In this document: in pieces, positions 58,701 through 64,000 of the stretch
How positions within the stretch are numbered: the stretch's first letter is position 1
Layout of the letters: the number at the start of each line of letters is the position of its first letter
NCBI GenBank assembly: GCA_965238045.1
Contig: CBDEGU010000012.1
Span: forward strand, 868,001-932,000
Origin: CBDEGU01 sp965238045
Lineage (GTDB): Bacteria > Acidobacteriota > Terriglobia > Bryobacterales > UBA6623
DNA: 64,000 nt
Reading direction: 5' to 3'
Translations under genes and position numbers: made by a program
Notes under the pieces: generated by a model
Database searches by the model: none
Told to the model about the DNA's origin: nothing
Seen by the model: the letters and a program-made list of their open reading frames with translations, nothing else

Positions 58701-60173
58701 CTACAGTTCCCGGGCCTTCTCGACGGCTTTGAGCAAGGCTCCGGCCTTGCTCATCGTTTCCTTCCACTCGCGCTCGGGCACCGAATCGGCGACGATGCCG
58801 GCGCCCACCTGGACATACGCCTTGTTCTTGCGGACCAGCATCGTGCGAATCGCGATGCACGAGTTCAGATTGCCGGAAAAGTCCAAGTACATCACGCTGC
58901 CGGAATAGATGCCGCGCCGCGTTGGCTCGAGCTCCGCGATGATCTCCATGGCCCGTACCTTCGGGGCGCCGGATACCGTCCCGGCCGGAAAACATGCCTT
59001 TAGCGTATCGAACGCGTCCTTGTCGCTGCGCAGCCTGCCCAGCACACTCGACACGATGTGCATGACGTGTGAGTAATACTCGATGATCTCGAACTCAGGC
59101 ACGTGCACCGAACCGTACTCGCTGACCCGCCCCACATCATTGCGGCCCAGATCGACAAGCATGACGTGCTCGGCCAGCTCTTTTTCGTCCTCCAGCAGTT
59201 CCTTGGCGAGTTCTCGATCCTCCGCCTCGGTCTTGCCGCGAGGACGCGTCCCCGCGATCGGCCGGTACTCGACGCGCTGACCCTCGACCTTCACCAGTAT
59301 CTCGGGCGAACTTCCCAAGATCACCGTTTCGTCAAGATGCAGATAGAACATATAGGGCGAAGGATTCACCATCCGCAGGGCGCGATAGATCTGGAACGGG
59401 TCCACTTCGGGCGTCATCTCCAGCCGCTGCGAGAGCACCACCTGAAAAATATCGCCGGCCAGAATGTATTCCTTGGCTGCCTTGACCGCTTCGCAATAGC
59501 GCTTCTCACCGATGTTCGATTTGACTTTCACCGGATCGGTGGATGGACTCGAACGGGGTAGTTTCAGCGGTCCGGCGAGAATCTTTTCCACCCGCGCGAT
59601 TCTCCGGCAAGCGTCGCGATAGCCCTTCTTCAACTCCCCTTTCCACTCATCGCAGAGCACGTTCGCGATCACGTGAATTTGATGCTTCACGTGATCAAAC
59701 GCCAGCAGGGTCGAGAAGAACAGGAAAATCGCGTCCGGAATGTGCAGATCGTCCTTGGCGAACGGCGGCACCCGGGGCTCGATCATCCGCACCAGGTCAT
59801 ACCCGGCGTACCCGACCGCGCCGGCCGAAAATGGCGGCAAACCCTCGTTGCCCGCCGGCACAAACTCGCTGGCGGTCTGGCGAAGCACCTCGAAGATGTC
59901 TCCCCGAAACCGCTTCGTCTTGCCGTTGCGGTGAAGCCGGATCCTGTCCCCAGTGGCCTCGACGATCAAGAACGGATCGGCGCCGAGAAACGTGTAACGG
60001 CCGATCTTCTCTCCGCCCTCGACGCTTTCGAGCAGGAATGAGTACCGGCTCTTGGCCGCCAGCTTGAGATACGCCGATACCGGGGTCTCCAGGTCCGCGG
60101 TAAGAACCTTCGAGACGGGCACGATATTGCCGCGCATGGCGTGCGAAGCAAAGGCAGGAAAATCAGGCAGCAT
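58701..60173 (-). CDS. trpE: anthranilate synthase component I
   Basis: The 490-aa product carries the Trp feedback element SFLLESVEGGEKIGRYTFLG near residue 45. The chorismate-binding core has ILAGDIFQVVLSQRLEMTPE, YRPIAGTRPRGKTEAEDREL, AEHVMLVDLGRNDVGRVSEY, FPAGTVSGAPKVRAMEIIAE, IYSGSVMYLDFSGNLNSCIA and VQVGAGIVADSVPEREWKET. It converts chorismate and ammonia to anthranilate. Its ATG overlaps the aroDE stop (TGATG), so translation is coupled to the upstream shikimate enzyme. Confidence 0.95.
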   Translation of the reverse strand: MLPDFPAFASHAMRGNIVPVSKVLTADLETPVSAYLKLAAKSRYSFLLESVEGGEKIGRYTFLGADPFLIVEATGDRIRLHRNGKTKRFRGDIFEVLRQTASEFVPAGNEGLPPFSAGAVGYAGYDLVRMIEPRVPPFAKDDLHIPDAIFLFFSTLLAFDHVKHQIHVIANVLCDEWKGELKKGYRDACRRIARVEKILAGPLKLPRSSPSTDPVKVKSNIGEKRYCEAVKAAKEYILAGDIFQVVLSQRLEMTPEVDPFQIYRALRMVNPSPYMFYLHLDETVILGSSPEILVKVEGQRVEYRPIAGTRPRGKTEAEDRELAKELLEDEKELAEHVMLVDLGRNDVGRVSEYGSVHVPEFEIIEYYSHVMHIVSSVLGRLRSDKDAFDTLKACFPAGTVSGAPKVRAMEIIAELEPTRRGIYSGSVMYLDFSGNLNSCIAIRTMLVRKNKAYVQVGAGIVADSVPEREWKETMSKAGALLKAVEKAREL

Positions 60174-61723
60174 CAGCTCGTGGGGCTCAGCGCTTCGACC
60201 ACCGCGTTTCGCATGCTCGTCCGGGGCGCGCTTTCGTTCGTCCAAATCTCGAACTGAGCGGCGGCTTGCTCCAGAAACATTTCCAGACCCGAAATGGTCT
60301 TTTTGCCTTGCGTGCGGGCCTGCCCGATCAGCGCCGTCTCGATCGGGTTATAGACCATGTCGAAGACTAGGTCGGCGGGAATGCGGTCGGGGAAGAAACA
60401 GTCCTTTACCTCAGGATACATGCCCAGCGGTGTGGCGTGAATGAGAATGTCGAAATACGCTTCGTCGAGCCGCGAGCGCTCGATCGCTTCGACGCCGCAA
60501 TCCCGCGCTAGCTTCGCCGCTTTCCGCGGATTGCGGCCCGTCAGCGTCACCCGGGCGCCTTTGTCGCGAAGCGCGAAAATCGCGCCGCGCGCCGCCCCGC
60601 CATTTCCAACCACCAGCACCGACGCCTTGCCGATCTTGCGCTTCTTCTCCAGAGGAACTGTGACCCCGGCCGCATCCGTGTTCGTGCCGCACAGCTGTCC
60701 CCGGCGCCGAAAAACCGTATTCACCGCTCCCATGCGCTTCGCAAGCGCGTCCACTGATCGCAGATAGTGCAACACGCGCCGTTTGTGAGGAATCGTCACG
60801 CTGAACCCGGCTACCGGCAGTTCGCCAACCACCTGAAAGAAATCGCCCAGTTGCGCGGATCGGACCAGGAACGGAACGTACAGCGAGTCAAGACGCCGCG
60901 CCCGGAACGCCCGGTTATGCACCACCGGCGACATCGAGTGCCCCACCGGATCAGCGACCACGCCGTAGATCTTCGATGACGAACTTCGCCGCAACACCTG
61001 GTAACGCAGCCGCAACTCGTCGGCGGTGATCTGTCCCGGCGCGGTCGGCTCGCCCCGCGGCAGTCCATTGCGCCGGGTGCCCGGACTGGCCTGCTTGGGA
61101 CAAGGCGCCGCAAACGCAAACACCGAACCGCGCGATGGCCCCAGAATTCTCGCCGCCACGCCCGTCTCGCCCAGCGCCAGAACGACGAGATTGTTCTCGC
61201 CGCTCGAAGCAGGCAAAGAGAGGATACGCAAATTGTCGCTCGGCTTCCGCGCCATGGTGGCGAACTTATAGATGTCCGCCGGGATCTTCCGCAGCCGCTG
61301 CAGAACCCGCGTCAGCGCCGGCGTTCGCTCAAAGTTGTGATAGGAGAGCACCAGACGCGCCCGCTCGCGAAGCGGCTCAAGATGCCGCGGCCCTTTCTCG
61401 GCCGATTCAATCTCCACGTCCACCAGAGCGGCACCCGCCGTCACGGCATCATCCAAGATCGCAAGCTGCTGCTCGTACGTTCCCCGGAACGCTCCGCCGT
61501 GTGGTTTCAGCCGGCAGGTCGCCAGGATGACCGTCTCGGGATAGCGCCGCAGAATACGCCGTATGACGGCGATCCCGCCTTCGGGCCGGGCCAGGAAGTC
61601 CAGCCGCAACTCAAGGAATTCCTCTCCGTTGTCACAGGCGTTGAGAGCCAGGCTCTGAAGCTGAGATTCGTCGGCACATCCTAACGCGACACAGATGCGA
61701 GGCAAGGCGGCAACGGCAATCAT
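60173..61723 (-). CDS. aroDE: bifunctional 3-dehydroquinate dehydratase / shikimate dehydrogenase
   Basis: Residues about 1-215 form a type I dehydroquinase: EFLELRLDFLARPEGG, ILATCRLKPHGGAFRG, ARLVLSYHNFERTP and ADIYKFATMARKPSDN with the Schiff-base Lys. Residues about 236-516 form AroE: IYGVVADPVGHSMSPVVHNR, FSVTIPHKRRVLHYLRSVD with the catalytic Lys, MGAVNTVFRR, ASVLVVGNGGAARGAIFALR, VTLTGRNPRKAA and LVFDMVYNP. The fusion does steps 3 and 4 of the shikimate pathway. Such fusions are usual in plants and in some bacteria including Acidobacteriota. I start at MIAVAALPRICVALG. Confidence 0.94.
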   Translation of the reverse strand: MIAVAALPRICVALGCADESQLQSLALNACDNGEEFLELRLDFLARPEGGIAVIRRILRRYPETVILATCRLKPHGGAFRGTYEQQLAILDDAVTAGAALVDVEIESAEKGPRHLEPLRERARLVLSYHNFERTPALTRVLQRLRKIPADIYKFATMARKPSDNLRILSLPASSGENNLVVLALGETGVAARILGPSRGSVFAFAAPCPKQASPGTRRNGLPRGEPTAPGQITADELRLRYQVLRRSSSSKIYGVVADPVGHSMSPVVHNRAFRARRLDSLYVPFLVRSAQLGDFFQVVGELPVAGFSVTIPHKRRVLHYLRSVDALAKRMGAVNTVFRRRGQLCGTNTDAAGVTVPLEKKRKIGKASVLVVGNGGAARGAIFALRDKGARVTLTGRNPRKAAKLARDCGVEAIERSRLDEAYFDILIHATPLGMYPEVKDCFFPDRIPADLVFDMVYNPIETALIGQARTQGKKTISGLEMFLEQAAAQFEIWTNESAPRTSMRNAVVEALSPTS

Positions 61724-61953
61724 GGGGGAACAACCGCGATGAAACGAGCATATCACACAGGCAAACTTGGTCCTCCGCCCGCACCCAGCCCGTCCTCTTG
61801 TCGCAGCTTTCTGCTCCCCCCGGCGCCACTTCCGCGGCCTGCCCCGCGCCGGTCCTACACGCTTCCAGCACGCCGATCGAATACTCTCCTTCGCCGTGTA
61901 TTGGACAACTCCGCGGCTCAAGAACACGCAACCAACTATGCTAGACTCAACCG

Positions 61954-63165
61954 TTGCTGACGACGATTTTTTGGGTCTTTGTTGTTCCCGTCGCCATCGC
62001 CGTCCTGCTCTCCCATCGCGACGGCCGGCGCTATTGGGAATACGTGGAGGAGGCCTGCCAAGAGCCCCTCGGCGGCTACGCCCCTCCCGCTTCGTTGATC
62101 GTTCCCCTCAAGGGTCTGGATCACGGCTTGATCGAAAACATCCGTTCGCTCGCTCGTCAGAACTATCCCGACTATGAGTTGCTGATCGTCACCCGCGACG
62201 CCACCGACGAGTCTCTCGGCCTGGTGCGGCGGGTGCTCCGGCCCGGGGATCGCATCATCATCGCCGGCCGTCCGCCCGACGACACGGGCGAAAAAGTTCA
62301 CAATCTCTTGGCCGCCGTGGCCCAGAGCCGAGACGCCAGCGAAGTGTTCGCCTTCGCCGACTCCGACGGCGAAGTCGAGACCGGCTGGCTGCGCGCCCTG
62401 ATCGCCCCTCTAGAGGACGACGCGCTCGGCGCCGCCACCGGCTTTCGCTGGCATTTCCCCGAAGAGGGCGGTTTCTGGCCCCTCCTGCGCGGCGTCTGGG
62501 ATGCGGCCATCGCCGGCAGCATGAAGGCCGGGGACGACAACTTCGCCTGGGGCGGCGGCATGGCGCTGCGGCGAGCGACCTTCGAATCCGCGCGGGTCGC
62601 TGAATTCTGGCGGGGCTCGGTGAGCGATGACCTGCGGCTGAGCGCCGCCATGAACGAAGCCGGCCGCGGCATCCGCTTCGTGCCGCGCGCCATGGTCGCT
62701 ACGACCGGCGCCTGCACCAGCCGGGAATTCCTCGACTGGGCGACGCGGCAGCTCATCATCGCGCGCGTCTATCGCGCCGGTATGTGGCGGGCCGGCTTCG
62801 CGGCTCACATCGTCTACTGCGGCGCCATGCTGTCGAGCTTCCTGCTGGCTCTCGAAGGCAATTTCCTGGCGCTCGGCGGTTTCGTCATCACCGTGCTGCC
62901 GGGCATGGGGAAGGGATCGGTGCGGGGCGAGGCAGCGCGATCGATGTTCCCCGAGCGCCAGGAGTGGTTCGACCAGTTTGGCTGGGCCTACTTCTGGCTC
63001 ACGCCGGTCGTGACCTGGATCTGGCTCTGGGTTTTCCTCCGCTCGCTCATCACGCACAAAATCGAGTGGCGAGGCAATGTCTACGAACTCCTCGGCCCGC
63101 AACAAACTCGCTGCCTTTCCTCTGGGGCTCGATCCCCAAAAGACGCCGGAGACCCCCGTGTTTGA
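61954..63165 (+). CDS. membrane glycosyltransferase, HpnI/ceramide-glucosyltransferase type
   Basis: The 403-aa protein has an N-terminal helix (MLTTIFWVFVVPVAIAVLLS) and a GT2/GT21 catalytic domain: ASLIVPLKGLDHGLIENIRS, VFAFADSDGEVETGWLRALI (DxD-like), DNFAWGGGMALRRATFESAR and WRGSVSDDLRLSAAMNEAGR. Two or more C-terminal helices follow (about residues 275-300 and 345-372). HpnI transfers GlcNAc in hopanoid modification and GT21 enzymes glucosylate ceramide, so a lipid acceptor is likely. The start is a TTG. The ATG 16 bp earlier is in another frame. Confidence 0.82.
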   Translation: MLTTIFWVFVVPVAIAVLLSHRDGRRYWEYVEEACQEPLGGYAPPASLIVPLKGLDHGLIENIRSLARQNYPDYELLIVTRDATDESLGLVRRVLRPGDRIIIAGRPPDDTGEKVHNLLAAVAQSRDASEVFAFADSDGEVETGWLRALIAPLEDDALGAATGFRWHFPEEGGFWPLLRGVWDAAIAGSMKAGDDNFAWGGGMALRRATFESARVAEFWRGSVSDDLRLSAAMNEAGRGIRFVPRAMVATTGACTSREFLDWATRQLIIARVYRAGMWRAGFAAHIVYCGAMLSSFLLALEGNFLALGGFVITVLPGMGKGSVRGEAARSMFPERQEWFDQFGWAYFWLTPVVTWIWLWVFLRSLITHKIEWRGNVYELLGPQQTRCLSSGARSPKDAGDPRV

Positions 63166-64000
63166 CTTGCTGTTCGAGCTGATCGTTTGGCTCAACGGCT
63201 ACTTCTGGTCCCCTGCCACCTTTCTGCTGCTGATGCTTTCCGGCGTCATCTTCTCGGTTTGGACGAAGTTTATTCAGTATCGTTCGCTCACGCACGGGTT
63301 CCGCATCCTTCGCGGCGACTATGACGATTCCGGCGATCCGGGCGCAATTTCGCCCTTCCAGGCGCTCTCGGCCTCTCTTTCCGGCACGGTCGGACTCGGC
63401 AATATCGGAGGGGTCGCTCTCGCCATCGCCGCCGGTGGCCCCGGCGCTCTGTTCTGGATGTGGGTGATCGGCTTTCTGGGCATGGCCCTGAAAACCATTG
63501 AGATCACGCAGGCCATGATGTTTCGCAATGTTGACAACCCCGGCGATCCCCAGGGCGGCGCCATGTGGGTCATTCACCGCTCGTTGCACAGCCGCGGCGG
63601 CGTTTTCGGGTTTGGCGCAAAGCTTCTGGCCGTGCTCTTCTCCCTGGCGACCATCCTTTCGAGCGTGTCGGGAGGCAACATGTTCCAGGCCTGGAATGTC
63701 GCCGGGCTGAGCGAGCATTATTTCGGCATCCCGAAACTCGGCGCCGGAATCGCGCTCGCCGTCATCGTCGCCCTCGTCATCCTGGGCGGCGTCAAGCGCA
63801 TCGGAACCGTCGCCGGCAAGCTCGTCCCTCTGATGTGCGGACTGTATTTGCTGGTGATCTTCGCCGTGCTCGCCTCGCACTTGAGCGAAATATCGCCGTT
63901 GCTGGCCGAGGTTGTGCGGAGCGCGTTTGAGACCGCCCAGCCCGCTGGCGCCTTCCTCGGCGGCGCTACCGGCTGGATCTTCTCGGTGGGACTGCGGCGC
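63158..64000 (+). CDS. sodium:alanine symporter (AGCS family), 3' end beyond window
   Basis: The open frame runs to the window end (281 codons). The family motifs are clear: LIVWLNGYFWSPATFLLLML, VWTKFIQYRSLTHGFRILRG, the GTVGLGNIGGVALAIAAGGP signature, MWVIGFLGMALKTIEITQAM, LATILSSVSGGNMFQAWNVA and LGGVKRIGTVAGKLVPLMCG. It imports small neutral amino acids with Na+. I use the GTG at 63158 (CCGGAG 7 nt upstream, 8-nt overlap with the previous gene). An in-frame ATG at 63077 is an alternative with a longer overlap. Confidence 0.9.
   Translation, partial: MFDLLFELIVWLNGYFWSPATFLLLMLSGVIFSVWTKFIQYRSLTHGFRILRGDYDDSGDPGAISPFQALSASLSGTVGLGNIGGVALAIAAGGPGALFWMWVIGFLGMALKTIEITQAMMFRNVDNPGDPQGGAMWVIHRSLHSRGGVFGFGAKLLAVLFSLATILSSVSGGNMFQAWNVAGLSEHYFGIPKLGAGIALAVIVALVILGGVKRIGTVAGKLVPLMCGLYLLVIFAVLASHLSEISPLLAEVVRSAFETAQPAGAFLGGATGWIFSVGLRR

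Overview
The window looks like a chromosomal segment of a GC-rich soil bacterium. I infer Acidobacteriota of the Bryobacterales/'Solibacter' kind. The reasons are the abundance of NHL-repeat and PQQ-type beta-propeller proteins, DUF481 and Tat-type secreted proteins, an aroDE-trpE-trpG group, an HpnI-like glycosyltransferase, and very heavy IS loading with dispersed GC-rich repeats. No rRNA and no canonical tRNA gene is present, so the taxonomy rests on gene content only.

Layout. 1-8 kb is a decayed accessory region: a partial IS630 element, an IS1380 remnant, toxin-antitoxin remnants (hicA fragment, intact higA beside a broken higB), a frameshifted VOC gene, and small genes (DinB, DUF416, PilZ, NADPH-dependent FMN reductase). 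8-10.2 kb holds an exported methyltransferase and a PQQ beta-propeller membrane protein. 10.5-12.2 kb is a complete IS1380. 12.6-23 kb is a gene set made of an M20 amidohydrolase, a STAS anti-sigma-factor antagonist, a PGM1-like ATP-grasp ligase and a SpoIIE-type phosphatase fused to an RsbW-like ATPase. The ligase gene is broken by an IS256 and by an IS1595 element that itself contains a second IS1595-family element. All three insertions keep 8-bp target duplications, and removing them restores a 525-codon frame. The innermost element carries a tRNA-like sequence and a small winged-helix-like passenger gene.

23-28 kb is ordinary: DUF481, MoaB, histidine phosphatase, O-methyltransferase and GT2. 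28.5-33.5 kb is a minus-strand operon of a QueD/PTPS-like protein, a membrane-anchored helical protein, a protein of unknown function and a YhhQ-type queuosine-precursor transporter. The two middle genes are each split by an IS1595 copy, and the transporter carries an in-frame duplication. 34-38 kb holds an AbiJ-like protein and a GH63-type glucosidase. 38.1-45.2 kb is a repeat-rich gene desert followed by IS5, two inverted IS256 copies and a fifth IS1595 copy inserted in one of them.

45.2-64 kb is largely intact core-like DNA: a zinc-ribbon/NHL protein (probably truncated), an OmpA-type protein, an NHL protein, AddB-AddA, secreted proteins, a HEAT protein, trpG-trpE-aroDE (minus strand, chorismate to anthranilate), an HpnI-like glycosyltransferase and the start of an AGCS sodium:amino-acid symporter that runs off the window.

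Two candidates merit the most attention. The first is the QueD-like/YhhQ operon, a four-gene association I do not recognise as a named system. The second is the tRNA-like cargo of the nested IS1595-family element. A third point is that several orphan IS1380 ends sit just upstream of genes, in the same orientation, with a preserved extended -10-like motif.
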